Source: CAXBMB01 sp963976695
Lineage (GTDB): Bacteria; Pseudomonadota; Alphaproteobacteria; Kiloniellales; DSM-21159
Assembly (NCBI GenBank): GCA_963976695.1
Contig: CAXBMB010000034.1
Span: 1-39,005 of the forward strand
Direction of reading: 5' to 3'
DNA: 39,005 bases
Shown: one piece after another, positions 1 to 7,826 of the stretch
Numbering within the stretch: the stretch's first letter is position 1
How the letters are laid out: each line of letters begins with the position of its first letter
The notes under the pieces: model-generated
What the model saw: the letters and a program-made list of their open reading frames with translations, nothing else
What the model was told of the DNA's origin: nothing
The model's database searches: none
Program-made: the position numbers and the translations under genes

Positions 1-273
1 GAACTGTTTGAGTTCGAGGGCAACGAGGCCCCCGAAGAGAACATGAAATTCCGCCAGCACGGTATGTTCCACTTCGCCATTCAGGACCCCGACGTTGAAG
101 GACTTCTGGAACGGATCGTCGCAGCGGGCGGCAAACAGCGGATGCCGGTACGGCAATACTTCCCCGGCGAAAAGCCCTATCGTATGGTCTATGTTGAGGA
201 TCCTTTCGGCATCGTCTTCGAGCTCTACAGCCACAGCTACGAACTGACCTATTCGGCGGGCGCCTACGCCTGA
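1..273 (+). CDS. VOC (glyoxalase/bleomycin-resistance) family protein, C-terminal part
   Basis: The gene is cut by the left edge of the window. The reading frame is open from base 1 and ends at TGA 271-273, giving about 90 residues. The visible part looks like the second beta-alpha-beta-beta-beta half of a vicinal-oxygen-chelate domain: HGMFHFAIQD, an AAGG turn, then YVEDPFGIVFELYSHSYE, the usual DPDG-like turn followed by a metal-ligand glutamate strand. VOC proteins include metal-dependent lyases, dioxygenases and resistance proteins, and the substrate cannot be told from this fragment. The internal ATG at 43 is not the start, because conserved-looking coding sequence continues upstream of it. 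Confidence 0.75.
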   Translation, partial: ELFEFEGNEAPEENMKFRQHGMFHFAIQDPDVEGLLERIVAAGGKQRMPVRQYFPGEKPYRMVYVEDPFGIVFELYSHSYELTYSAGAYA

Positions 274-345
274 CGACGACTTACGCTACGCCGGTCGATG
301 TGGTGAGCCCTGTCCCCAAAAAGCGGTCTGCGATGACTGTCGTCG

Positions 346-397
346 CGCCGCCACGCCGCCAGGGTCGCTCTGGCGATTACACTCTGGCGTGACGGCG
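346..397. repeat. Large imperfect inverted repeat
   Basis: CGCCGCCACGCC (346-357) pairs with GGCGTGACGGCG (386-397) with one mismatch. Nested inside, GCCAG (358-362) pairs with CTGGC (370-374). It lies between the VOC stop and the terminator, so it may be a transcript 3' structure or a REP-like extragenic palindrome. No further copy was seen in the window. Confidence 0.5.
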
Positions 398-435
398 GGA
401 TGACAACAATCCGTCATTCAGGCCGTCATCGCTCA

Positions 436-467
436 GGCGGCCATTGAACGAGGCCGCCGTTTTTTTT
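436..467 (+). terminator. Rho-independent terminator
   Basis: A perfect 7-bp stem, GGCGGCC (436-442) with GGCCGCC (452-458), has a 9-nt loop and is followed by G and a run of eight T (460-467). It is oriented to end transcription of the VOC gene about 165 bases upstream. Confidence 0.85.
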
Positions 468-468
468 C

Positions 469-600
469 GCCAATCGTGACGATATCGGCTGCTGGCCTTG
501 GAAACTGGCGACCTGGCGGGACGGTTGGACGCCGGTATTCGAGATTGTCGATGAAGTTTGGGCTTCCAGCACCTGCATCCGGCAAGCCTATCGCGCCCGC
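469..600 (+). pseudogene. Glycosyltransferase (GT4-like) remnant
   Basis: The frame starting at 469 reads IGCWPWKLATWRDGWTPV at 484-537, followed by FEIVDEVWASSTCIRQAY. This matches the conserved GYWFWELENFPEAW and VDELWAPTKFIGRAL stretch of the intact glycosyltransferase in this window (about 6700-6820). No start codon or ribosome site precedes it, the terminator T-run lies directly upstream, and downstream of about 600 the frame turns into low-complexity Ala/Arg/His sequence with a 12-bp tandem duplication before running into the hddA gene on the other strand. It is best read as a fragment of a deleted glycan-cluster gene. The ends are approximate. Confidence 0.65.
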
Positions 601-627
601 GAGCAAAGCTGTGCGGCTATTGCCTTT

Positions 628-651
628 GGCGCTCACCGTGGCGCTCACCGT
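628..651. repeat. 12-bp tandem duplication
   Basis: GGCGCTCACCGT occurs twice back to back (628-639, 640-651), followed by a partial third copy. It sits in the degenerate tail of the glycosyltransferase remnant and looks like a replication-slippage product. Confidence 0.7.
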
Positions 652-687
652 GGCGCGTTCGCGTTCAAAGGACCGTCTTTCGCCTGT

Positions 688-1731
688 TCAGCACCGCGTT
701 TGCCAAGCGCTCGAGCCCATCCGAGTCAGGTGACAAATCGAAGCCTGGCCGCCGTTCTGGTTGAGTATTTTAAACAGTGACATTCGCTCCGTCGGGTCGA
801 TCAGGAACATCATGAAGCCCCCGCCGCCCGCGCCGGAGACCTTGCCGGCGTAAGCCCCGGCGGCCATCGCCAGCTCATAGACCTTGTCAATTTCTGGGTT
901 GGAGATATTTTGCGCGGTCTTTTTCTTTTCTTTCCAACTTCGATTCAGAATCGCGCCCAATTGCCTAATTTCACCCTTGAGCAGCGCGTCTTTCATCTCC
1001 GCGGCATCGGCTTTGAGGCGATGCATGGCGTCGAGCGCGCGGCATCGATCCCCTTGCAGTGCTTCGGACTGTTCATCGATAATGCTCGCTGATTCGCGGG
1101 AAACGCCAGTGAAGTAGAGTAGCAGCGAGGCCTCCAATTCGTTCATGGCGGCCAAATTGACGCGGAGCGGATTGACGATAACATGGTCAACCGCGCGAAA
1201 TTCCATGTAGTTGACGCCACCAAAGGTCGCGGCGTACTGGTCTTGGTGGCCACCATTGAGCGCGGCATCCTGGCGCTCAATAGCGAAGGCCAGTTGCGCC
1301 ACGTCGTACTCTCCCAACGGCAGCCGCAAGTATTCGCGATAAGCCTCGACCATGGCGACCACCAACGCCGAGGACGACCCCAGGCCCGAGCCGATCGGGC
1401 TATCCACGTGGGTGATCACCTCCAAGCCAAGCGGCTGGCCTTGGTTGAACTGTTTGACAATTCGGTTGTACACCGCGCGGTGAAGCTTCAACGGCCCGCA
1501 GATCGGATAGGCCGGGGCAAGGTCCAAGGTTTCTTCGCATCCCAGGTCCGCCGCGGCGAAGTGGATTTTGCCGTCCTTGCGAAGGCGAAGCGTGGTGTAG
1601 GCATAAAGGTCAATGGTAACGTTGAGCACCGCCCCGCCATGCTGGTCGCAATAGGGAGAGACATCGGTTCCGCCCCCCGCCAACCCCAGGCGCAAAGGCG
1701 CGCGGGCGCGCCACAATCGTCGTTCCGGCAT
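688..1731 (-). CDS. hddA: HddA-like D-glycero-alpha-D-manno-heptose 7-phosphate kinase (GHMP family)
   Basis: GHMP kinases use ATP to phosphorylate small alcohols; HddA phosphorylates D-glycero-alpha-D-manno-heptose 7-phosphate at O1 on the way to GDP-heptose. All three family motifs are visible: RAPLRLGLAGGGTD near the N-terminus, PIGSGLGSSSAL (ATP loop) and KVSGAGGGGFMMF near the C-terminus. I place the start at ATG 1731 (347 aa) because GGAAGG lies 6 nt upstream and the protein then begins just before the first motif; an in-frame ATG at 1779 (363 aa) has no clear ribosome site. It is last in a minus-strand run with two nucleotide-sugar enzymes, which supports a GDP-heptose role. A fucokinase-like or other sugar-kinase function is the alternative. 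Confidence 0.8.
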   Translation of the reverse strand: MPERRLWRARAPLRLGLAGGGTDVSPYCDQHGGAVLNVTIDLYAYTTLRLRKDGKIHFAAADLGCEETLDLAPAYPICGPLKLHRAVYNRIVKQFNQGQPLGLEVITHVDSPIGSGLGSSSALVVAMVEAYREYLRLPLGEYDVAQLAFAIERQDAALNGGHQDQYAATFGGVNYMEFRAVDHVIVNPLRVNLAAMNELEASLLLYFTGVSRESASIIDEQSEALQGDRCRALDAMHRLKADAAEMKDALLKGEIRQLGAILNRSWKEKKKTAQNISNPEIDKVYELAMAAGAYAGKVSGAGGGGFMMFLIDPTERMSLFKILNQNGGQASICHLTRMGSSAWQTRC

Positions 1732-1786
1732 AACCACCAGCCTTCCAGATTTAACTAGATCCGCGTTTGGCCGACCCATTCAGCGA

Positions 1787-2800
1787 TCAGCGCTGCAAGA
1801 ACTGCTGCCCACTGGAAACCCGCGCCCGCCAATAGTTAAGCAGATCGGCCATGGTTTGATCAAAAGAGATTTTCGGCGCCCATCCCGTATGGGCGCGAAA
1901 CTTGCTGGTGTCGGGCACCTGCAAATCCGCGTCAATCGGCCGGAGGCGATCCGGATCGATCTCAATAGAGATGTCGGAAACGGTAGACAGGTTCCGCAGG
2001 GTGTCCAGCATCTCTCCGATGGTGCAGGTGAAATCACCACCGATGTTGTAGTAGGCGCCGGCGCACGGATTCTTCGTCACCAGCAGGTAATAAGCGTGGG
2101 TGGCGTCGCGAACGTCGGCAAAGGTGCGCAGCGAGTCCAAATTACCGACCTTGATTATCGGGGGCAGCAGATTCTTCTCGATCATCGCGATCTGCTTGGC
2201 AAAGCTTGATTCCGCAAAAACATCGCCGCGCCGTGGTCCGGTATGGGTAAACATTCGGGTGGTCATCACCGTCATTCCATAGGCTTCCGCGTAATAGCGC
2301 CCGATCAGATCGGTTCCCACCTTGGAAATGGCGTAGGGCGAAGCCGGATGGAACGTGCAGTCCTCGGCGATCGGCAGCTTTTCCTGCGGCACCCGCCCAA
2401 AGACCTCGGACGAGGCGCAGACATGAATCACCGGATCCATGTCCTGTTGTCGCAAGGCCTCCAAAATTCTACAGGTTCCCTGGATATTGGTGTCCAGCGT
2501 GTCCAAGGGGGAATCAAAGCTGGTTTTGGGGTAACTTTGGGCGGCGAGATGAAAAACATAGTCCGGCCGGGATTCACGGGCGGCGGCAAAGAGGGACAGT
2601 TCATCCCGGAGATCGCCATAGACCAGAAACACGCGATCCTTGGTATTCACGCGATTTAGCAGGTGAGAAATGTTGTCCATAGGGCTGCGCCAACGGGCCA
2701 ACCCATAGATATCCCAATCGGTGTGCGCCAGCAGGTAGTCCGCCAAATGCGACCCTACCATGCCGGTAATCCCGGTAATGAGCGCGCGGGTTTTTGCCAT
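1787..2800 (-). CDS. GDP-mannose 4,6-dehydratase-like (GDP-heptose 4,6-dehydratase) SDR
   Basis: An extended short-chain dehydrogenase of 337 aa that should bind NAD(P) and remove water from a GDP-sugar to give the 4-keto-6-deoxy product. It shows GITGMVG (residues 10-16, Rossmann loop), the SSEVFG catalytic region (130-135), Y156-x3-K160, and the GMD-type stretch RMFTHTGPRRGDVF. ATG 2800 is chosen because it overlaps the upstream stop in a TGATG arrangement; a longer frame to 2899 runs into the neighbouring gene. With an HddA-like kinase next to it the substrate may be GDP-manno-heptose (DmhA-type) rather than GDP-mannose. That is inferred from context. Confidence 0.82.
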   Translation of the reverse strand: MAKTRALITGITGMVGSHLADYLLAHTDWDIYGLARWRSPMDNISHLLNRVNTKDRVFLVYGDLRDELSLFAAARESRPDYVFHLAAQSYPKTSFDSPLDTLDTNIQGTCRILEALRQQDMDPVIHVCASSEVFGRVPQEKLPIAEDCTFHPASPYAISKVGTDLIGRYYAEAYGMTVMTTRMFTHTGPRRGDVFAESSFAKQIAMIEKNLLPPIIKVGNLDSLRTFADVRDATHAYYLLVTKNPCAGAYYNIGGDFTCTIGEMLDTLRNLSTVSDISIEIDPDRLRPIDADLQVPDTSKFRAHTGWAPKISFDQTMADLLNYWRARVSSGQQFLQR

Positions 2801-3696
2801 CAGTTCAGCTTCCCTTGTCCTTGTTGTCGCTGCTCGTCTGCGGCCCGATAAATCCAGCGCAGGGTTGTTTTCAAGTCGTAGTGTTTTTGATAGCCGCACG
2901 AGCGAATAACCTGGTCGAGCCCCCGTTGATAGATGAGATCATTGGGCCGAATAAATTCGGGATTAACCACCACCTTAAGCTCGCGTCCGGCGATGTCGGC
3001 AAAGGCCTGGACAATTTGCAAAATGCTGTGGGTTTCATTGGCTGCGAGATTGACCTTTGCGGGAAAAGTTTCGTTGAACAGCAAGGCCTCCAACATACCC
3101 GCAGCGTCTCTAACATCCAGATAGTCGCGCTCGATCGAAAGGTTGCCAAGTTCCAGTACCGGCGACGCCTCGGCAAAGGCCCGCGCGATTTTCGGAATCA
3201 GAAACTGGCTTTTTTGACCCCGGCCGATGCAGTTGAACGGACGAGCGATGCAAACCGGGAAATCATGCTTGAACAGGCCGCAAAAATGCTCCGCGAGCGC
3301 TTTGCTGCACCCATATTCATTCATCGGCGCCAAGGCCTGTGCTTCGCAAAAGGCGACCCTCTGCTGTCCGGAGCCATAGACGTTCGCGCTGCTGGCAAAA
3401 AGCATCCGACCGGCGAAGCCGATCTTGCGCAGGCAGCGCAGCAGATTGAACTGTCCGAATGCGTTGACTTGAAACAGCGTCTGGTAATCGGCGCCGGCGC
3501 CGGCAAAAGAACTTCCCGCCAGATTGACCACCGCATCGGGCCGTAGCGCCGCGCAGTAGTTTTCCAGCGCATCGCCATCGCGCAAATCCACAGCCTGAGA
3601 GGAGGGCGCAAACAACTCTAGTCCCTCACGCCTCTCCAGCCGCTGGATGAGGTTTGAGCCGATAAAACCTCGGCCACCAAAAACGATAAGTTTCAT
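2800..3696 (-). CDS. NAD(P)-dependent nucleotide-sugar epimerase/reductase, RMD-like
   Basis: An extended SDR of 298 aa with GGRGFIG (residues 7-13), the SSANVYG active-site strand (102-108) and Y128-x3-K132. Its length and position next to a GMD-like dehydratase suggest that it reduces or epimerises the 4-keto-6-deoxy intermediate, as RMD or DmhB-type reductases do. It is translationally coupled to the next gene (TGATG at 2798-2802). A UDP-sugar 4-epimerase cannot be excluded from sequence alone. The start ATG 3696 has only a weak AGAGA ribosome site. Confidence 0.75.
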   Translation of the reverse strand: MKLIVFGGRGFIGSNLIQRLERREGLELFAPSSQAVDLRDGDALENYCAALRPDAVVNLAGSSFAGAGADYQTLFQVNAFGQFNLLRCLRKIGFAGRMLFASSANVYGSGQQRVAFCEAQALAPMNEYGCSKALAEHFCGLFKHDFPVCIARPFNCIGRGQKSQFLIPKIARAFAEASPVLELGNLSIERDYLDVRDAAGMLEALLFNETFPAKVNLAANETHSILQIVQAFADIAGRELKVVVNPEFIRPNDLIYQRGLDQVIRSCGYQKHYDLKTTLRWIYRAADEQRQQGQGKLN

Positions 3697-3735
3697 TCTC
3701 TATTTTACGGTTTTCATTGGTGAAATTCAAATTTT

Positions 3736-4446
3736 CTACTCGGAAAACATATTATAGAATTCTGTTCCCGCATACGCCTCTCTTAATTCTTCAAAATTCG
3801 TGATATCGTCGGACAGTTGGTCGGATGTTAGTTTTTTCGTCAAAGATTTTCTTAACGAAAAGTCCTCTATATTTAGATAGTCCCTGATTTTGTTTTCAAC
3901 ATTTTCTTGATCGAAATACATTTCTTCGTATTTAATCTTAATTGTCTCCAAATTTATCTGACTCATCATAAAGTGCAAGTCCAGCTTCGCCGTAAGTTTT
4001 TCCCTCAGGGTGGATTGAAAGAGATTCAGATCAACCGGGTAGCGGCCAAGCCGATCAGATTCTCTCACCAGATTTGGATTTCCTTCCCCGTATTTTTCTT
4101 GGGTGAGTCGATAAATCATGATTCCGCGAATTTCCGAAAAGGTTGCCTTCACGATATTTTCGCGTTCCAATTGAATGATTTTCAAATCCGGAACGGCATG
4201 AATCGCTTCGATAAATCCGAGTTTGTCAATAATCTGGTAGGGGGCGAACTTAAACCCAACCAACGATGTCGCGTCATTTGGCACGTCGGTTTCAAAGAAA
4301 TTTGTGAACTCTTGAAGCTGCGCCGTAGCGGGAAAGGGATCATTCAAAATTTCGTAGTCAACCTTTGATCCCGCAACCTGCGCAAGACTGCTAATCAGCC
4401 AACTGCTTCCAGATCTTGGGTGAAATGAAACCGCAAATTTGGTCAT
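3736..4446 (-). CDS. PAPS-dependent sulfotransferase family protein
   Basis: A 236-aa protein with the sulfotransferase 5'-phosphosulfate loop HPRSGSSWLISSL (residues 9-21) and a 3'-phosphate site with R95, N97 and S104 in LERENIVKATFSEIRG. The family moves sulfate from PAPS to sugars or other hydroxyl groups; next to glycan genes the acceptor is probably a surface polysaccharide. AGGAGG lies 11 nt upstream of ATG 4446. The gene is clearly AT-richer than the downstream genes, with many Ile, Asn and Lys codons, which suggests separate acquisition. It is first in the minus-strand run, about 40 nt before the RMD-like gene. The acceptor is unknown. Confidence 0.72.
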   Translation of the reverse strand: MTKFAVSFHPRSGSSWLISSLAQVAGSKVDYEILNDPFPATAQLQEFTNFFETDVPNDATSLVGFKFAPYQIIDKLGFIEAIHAVPDLKIIQLERENIVKATFSEIRGIMIYRLTQEKYGEGNPNLVRESDRLGRYPVDLNLFQSTLREKLTAKLDLHFMMSQINLETIKIKYEEMYFDQENVENKIRDYLNIEDFSLRKSLTKKLTSDQLSDDITNFEELREAYAGTEFYNMFSE

Positions 4447-4642
4447 TAATATGGAGACCTCCTATTTATTGCGTTTTGCCGGGTTTGATACCTCGGAAAA
4501 CGCCCACAAAAAAACTTGATATCCCATGATTGTATCGACTATCAATCACGTTCTGCTTGGCATCTTTGCCCCCTGGCTCATCGAGAGTTGGTAGGTTTAT
4601 CCTGTTGCAAAACCAGCATATTAAAACCTCGCAAACAGTGCC

Positions 4643-4670
4643 TATACTTGAAAGCTCGTTGAACAGGAGA
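4643..4670 (+). promoter_or_regulatory. Putative -10 and ribosome site fixing a TTG start
   Basis: TATACT (4643-4648) is a good -10 without a recognisable -35 about 17 bases upstream. AGGAGA (4665-4670) lies 6 nt before TTG 4677 and is the best ribosome site in the AT-rich divergent region 4447-4676. It decides the start of the large glycosyltransferase. Confidence 0.45.
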
Positions 4671-4676
4671 CACACA

Positions 4677-7544
4677 TTGAAAAAAAAGAGATATGCTTTT
4701 TTTACGATTTGCTCAATGAATTATCTGGCCCAGGCCGCCGTATTAAAGGAGTCGCTTGCCGCAACGCATCCATCGGTCGACTTTATCATATTGTTATGTG
4801 ACCAACTATCCACTCCAATCCCACAGGCGCTTAAGGGTACCGAAATCATCCCTGTGGAGGAAATCGGCATTCCTGACTTCGATTTAATGACAGGGCTGTA
4901 CTCAATACTTGAACTTAATACATCAATTAAACCTTTTTGCTTTTCCTATCTTTTCTCTCAAAAATCATATGACGCGGTTTTTTACCTAGACCCAGATCTA
5001 TATTTTAAATCGGAGATGATAGAGTGTTTTGGCGCTCTGGATAAGGGGGCGGACATTATCCTGACCCCTCATACATTGAATCCACTTGAAGATGGGTATG
5101 CACCAAGCGATTTTCATCTGTCCAACGCGGGAATCTACAATCTTGGCTTCTGCGTGGTGAAAAACTCCGATGAGGGACGACGTTTCATCGGCTGGTGGAG
5201 CAGGAAGCTCTCCCGAGATTGCCGGATTGACCTTGAGAACGGCATTTTCGTTGATCAAAAGTGGTGCGACGGCGTTCCCGCTCTCTTTAACAACGTGACC
5301 ATTTTGCGGCACCCAGGCTACAACATTGCCTATTGGAATCTCGTGCATAGAGACGTTTATTTTGACCCCGATGCGGGGTGGCTTTGCAACAATGAGCCGC
5401 TGAGATTTTTCCATTTCAGCGGAATTGGCATGGAGTCATCACAGGTCGTCTCCAAGCACCAGGATCGTCTAGCCGAACGGCATTTGACCGACGATCTCAA
5501 AAGCCTGTTTCTCGAGTATCGGTCGAAATTGATACACAACGATTATTTCGACTGCGTCAAAAGCAAGGTGAGCTTTCCCATTTATTCTCTCATCAGCCAA
5601 GAGTCGCTGCTGTCGAAACAACTGGCGGTCGCCTATGAGGCGGCCATCTTGCCCAAGCAGAATGTTGGCTACCTGGAATTCGTCGCATCCGCTGCGACCA
5701 CCTGCAAACTCACTCCGGCAGATGACGACTTGGAGCCGGTTATCCCTGACATTCTGTTCGCCATCCGACAAATCCGCCCCGACCTGATTGTCGCTTTCGA
5801 CTTATCTTCCAAGGAGAGTCGCATCGACTTCCTCCGTTGGGGCGAAGATACGCTGCGGCATGAATATGAGATCTCAGAAACTCTGATGACCCAGTTCATT
5901 TCGCTTTTGCGCTACCTGCGCACGGCAAAATGGCTACCTGCACAGATGTTCAGTGCGGACGCCAAGGAAATGCCTGACATGATCAGCGTGTTGTCCAGCT
6001 GGTCGTCACGGCAAATTAGTGAATTGGTGACGTCCTTCTATACAGATTTCTCGCCACAATATACCAAAGACAGCGATATTGCTCTTCCGCTGTTTTTATT
6101 GCTCGTTTACGAAAGAAGGCAAGATTTACGCGATCTTTTTGATCTCACCACCACCAGCGGCCGCGTCGGACTTTTAAACTGGGCGCGCCAGCATTTTCAA
6201 ACCGAGTATTCAAGCTGTGTCGAGGCGCTGCCTTGTTTGCGCGCCATAAAAAAACACGGCAAGAAGTGGCCGATTGCGGTTGCTGAACAAAGCCAGTCGG
6301 CAGGCCATGAATTGGCCAGTCTGAAGGCGGAAATGGAATATGGCCTGATTGCGCCTGCGGACTACGCGCTTTTTTCTGCTGACCGGCGGCAACTGCAAAA
6401 GTCGGCGAGCGGGGCCGCGCGGTTAAAAGCCGGCGCGACGCTGATTGGCTATCCAACCGCCGAAACGGGCATGGGCGAGCATGTCCGAAATACCGCCCTG
6501 GCGTTAAAGAACACCAAAACTCCGTTCAGCGTATTCAATGCCAATACCGGTATGACGGCCGGAATGAAAGACCGATCCGTTGCCGACAAAATTACCGACG
6601 CTCTGGACCGACAGGTTAATGTTTTTCAAATCAATGCGGATCAAACCATCCATCTCCATCGGATTTTAGGGGAGCAGCTCGTTAAGGGACGGTTCAATGT
6701 TGGTTACTGGTTCTGGGAGCTGGAAAATTTCCCGGAGGCCTGGCAACCCGCCATTGACGTGGTTGATGAGTTATGGGCGCCGACGAAATTTATCGGCCGG
6801 GCGTTGCGTCAAACAACCGATAAGCCGATTTTTCATATGCCAATTCGGGTGGAGCCGAAGAGCGCCGCCACGATTGATTTATCGAAGTACGATATTCCGA
6901 AAAATGCCTTCGTCTTCTTGTTTTACTTCGATTTCAATTCGTATATGGAGAGGAAAAACCCTTGGGCGGCAATTAGGGCGTTCCAGCAGGCCTTTCCGGT
7001 TTTTTCCAGCAGCCGGCCCGTTTGCCTGCTGATCAAAGCCATCGGTGAGGACACAAATCCCGAAAGGCTCGAGGAATTGAATGCGGTCGTGGCGGTGGAC
7101 AAGCGAATTAAGGTCATTTCCGGCTCGGTTTCCAGAGCCGAGATGAATGGGCTGATCAAGGCAAGCTCGGCATTCCTGTCCCTGCACCGAAGTGAAGGCT
7201 TCGGGCGCGGTCCGGCCGAAGCCATGTTCTATGGAAAGCCAACAATCGCAACCGGTTATTCCGGCAATATGGACTTCATGAACCAGGACAATAGCCTGCT
7301 TGTCGACTATTCCCTGTACCCGGTGGGCGAGACTGGATACCCCTATGCTGGCCGTTCGCGCTGGGCAAAACCAGATGAAGACCATGCCGCCTACCTAATA
7401 AAGTGGGTGGTCGAGAATGAAAAAGAGGCGAAGACGAAAGGTAAAAAGGCCGCTCACTACATAAAAAAGCACCACTCAACACAGGCAATCGGCCGACTGC
7501 TTGCCAGGCGTCTGGCCGAAATTGAGCAAGCAGCGGGCAAGTAG
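4677..7544 (+). CDS. Two-domain glycosyltransferase (nucleotide-sugar DxD domain plus GT4-like domain)
   Basis: A 955-aa protein if started at TTG 4677; an in-frame TTG at 4530 lacks a ribosome site. Residues about 1-300 resemble a GT-A fold transferase: RYAFFTICSMNYLAQA, then FYLDPDLYF with a DxD at D105/D107, and a late WCDGVPALFNN region. A less conserved helical middle follows. From about residue 585 a GT-B/GT4 domain appears: GYPTAETGMGEHVRN, GYWFWELENFPEAW, and the donor-site EGFGRGPAEAM (E-x7-E, about residue 840). Two catalytic units in one chain suggest successive sugar additions to a surface glycan. It is divergent from the sulfotransferase. Base composition shifts from AT-rich at the 5' end to GC-rich at the 3' end, hinting at a fusion or mosaic origin. 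Confidence 0.8.
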   Translation: MKKKRYAFFTICSMNYLAQAAVLKESLAATHPSVDFIILLCDQLSTPIPQALKGTEIIPVEEIGIPDFDLMTGLYSILELNTSIKPFCFSYLFSQKSYDAVFYLDPDLYFKSEMIECFGALDKGADIILTPHTLNPLEDGYAPSDFHLSNAGIYNLGFCVVKNSDEGRRFIGWWSRKLSRDCRIDLENGIFVDQKWCDGVPALFNNVTILRHPGYNIAYWNLVHRDVYFDPDAGWLCNNEPLRFFHFSGIGMESSQVVSKHQDRLAERHLTDDLKSLFLEYRSKLIHNDYFDCVKSKVSFPIYSLISQESLLSKQLAVAYEAAILPKQNVGYLEFVASAATTCKLTPADDDLEPVIPDILFAIRQIRPDLIVAFDLSSKESRIDFLRWGEDTLRHEYEISETLMTQFISLLRYLRTAKWLPAQMFSADAKEMPDMISVLSSWSSRQISELVTSFYTDFSPQYTKDSDIALPLFLLLVYERRQDLRDLFDLTTTSGRVGLLNWARQHFQTEYSSCVEALPCLRAIKKHGKKWPIAVAEQSQSAGHELASLKAEMEYGLIAPADYALFSADRRQLQKSASGAARLKAGATLIGYPTAETGMGEHVRNTALALKNTKTPFSVFNANTGMTAGMKDRSVADKITDALDRQVNVFQINADQTIHLHRILGEQLVKGRFNVGYWFWELENFPEAWQPAIDVVDELWAPTKFIGRALRQTTDKPIFHMPIRVEPKSAATIDLSKYDIPKNAFVFLFYFDFNSYMERKNPWAAIRAFQQAFPVFSSSRPVCLLIKAIGEDTNPERLEELNAVVAVDKRIKVISGSVSRAEMNGLIKASSAFLSLHRSEGFGRGPAEAMFYGKPTIATGYSGNMDFMNQDNSLLVDYSLYPVGETGYPYAGRSRWAKPDEDHAAYLIKWVVENEKEAKTKGKKAAHYIKKHHSTQAIGRLLARRLAEIEQAAGK

Positions 7545-7579
7545 CCCGGCCCCCTATGCCTGGAAAACCCGCGATCCCG

Positions 7580-7628
7580 GAGTTTGATCCGCGAGTTTGA
7601 TCTCGCGAGTTTGAGCCCGGTGTTTGAT
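7580..7628. repeat. Four imperfect GAGTTTGAT repeats
   Basis: GAGTTTGAT occurs at 7580 and 7593, GAGTTTGA at 7607 and TGTTTGAT at 7621, with a spacing of 13-14 bases, just after the glycosyltransferase stop. GCGAG (7591-7595) and CTCGC (7602-7606) could also pair. Function unknown. Confidence 0.6.
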
Positions 7629-7689
7629 GGCGCGGTTCTGGATTTGGCCAAAAACTAAATTTTCAACACCCATAAACAATTTAATGGTT

Positions 7690-7712
7690 CCGCGCCACAA
7701 ACGGTGGCGCGG
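7690..7712. other. Perfect 9-bp stem-loop
   Basis: CCGCGCCAC (7690-7698) pairs with GTGGCGCGG (7704-7712) around the loop AAACG. There is no T-run on either side, so an intrinsic terminator is unlikely. It may be a transcript-end structure of the glycosyltransferase gene. Confidence 0.5.
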
Positions 7713-7798
7713 GCGGCCCGTTGGCGAAGGCCGTTTGGGTCGCGTTCGGCTCCCGCCGGGTGCGCTGAATCGACCTCAGTCGGTCGTCGATTCCAGGC

Positions 7799-7826
7799 CT
7801 TGAAACGTCACGCGCCTATCCTATCT
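7799..7826 (+). promoter_or_regulatory. Sigma-32-like heat-shock promoter
   Basis: CTTGAAA (7799-7805), 14 bases, then CCTATCT (7820-7826) resembles the heat-shock sigma consensus (CTTGAA, 13-17 bases, CCCCATNT). It points toward the three hsp20 genes but lies about 370 bases upstream of the first start, so a long leader or a second promoter is implied. Confidence 0.4.

Noticed and set aside
7580..7603. GAGTTTGATC resembling the start of a 16S rRNA gene
   Set aside because: It is part of a short local repeat; no rRNA sequence follows.
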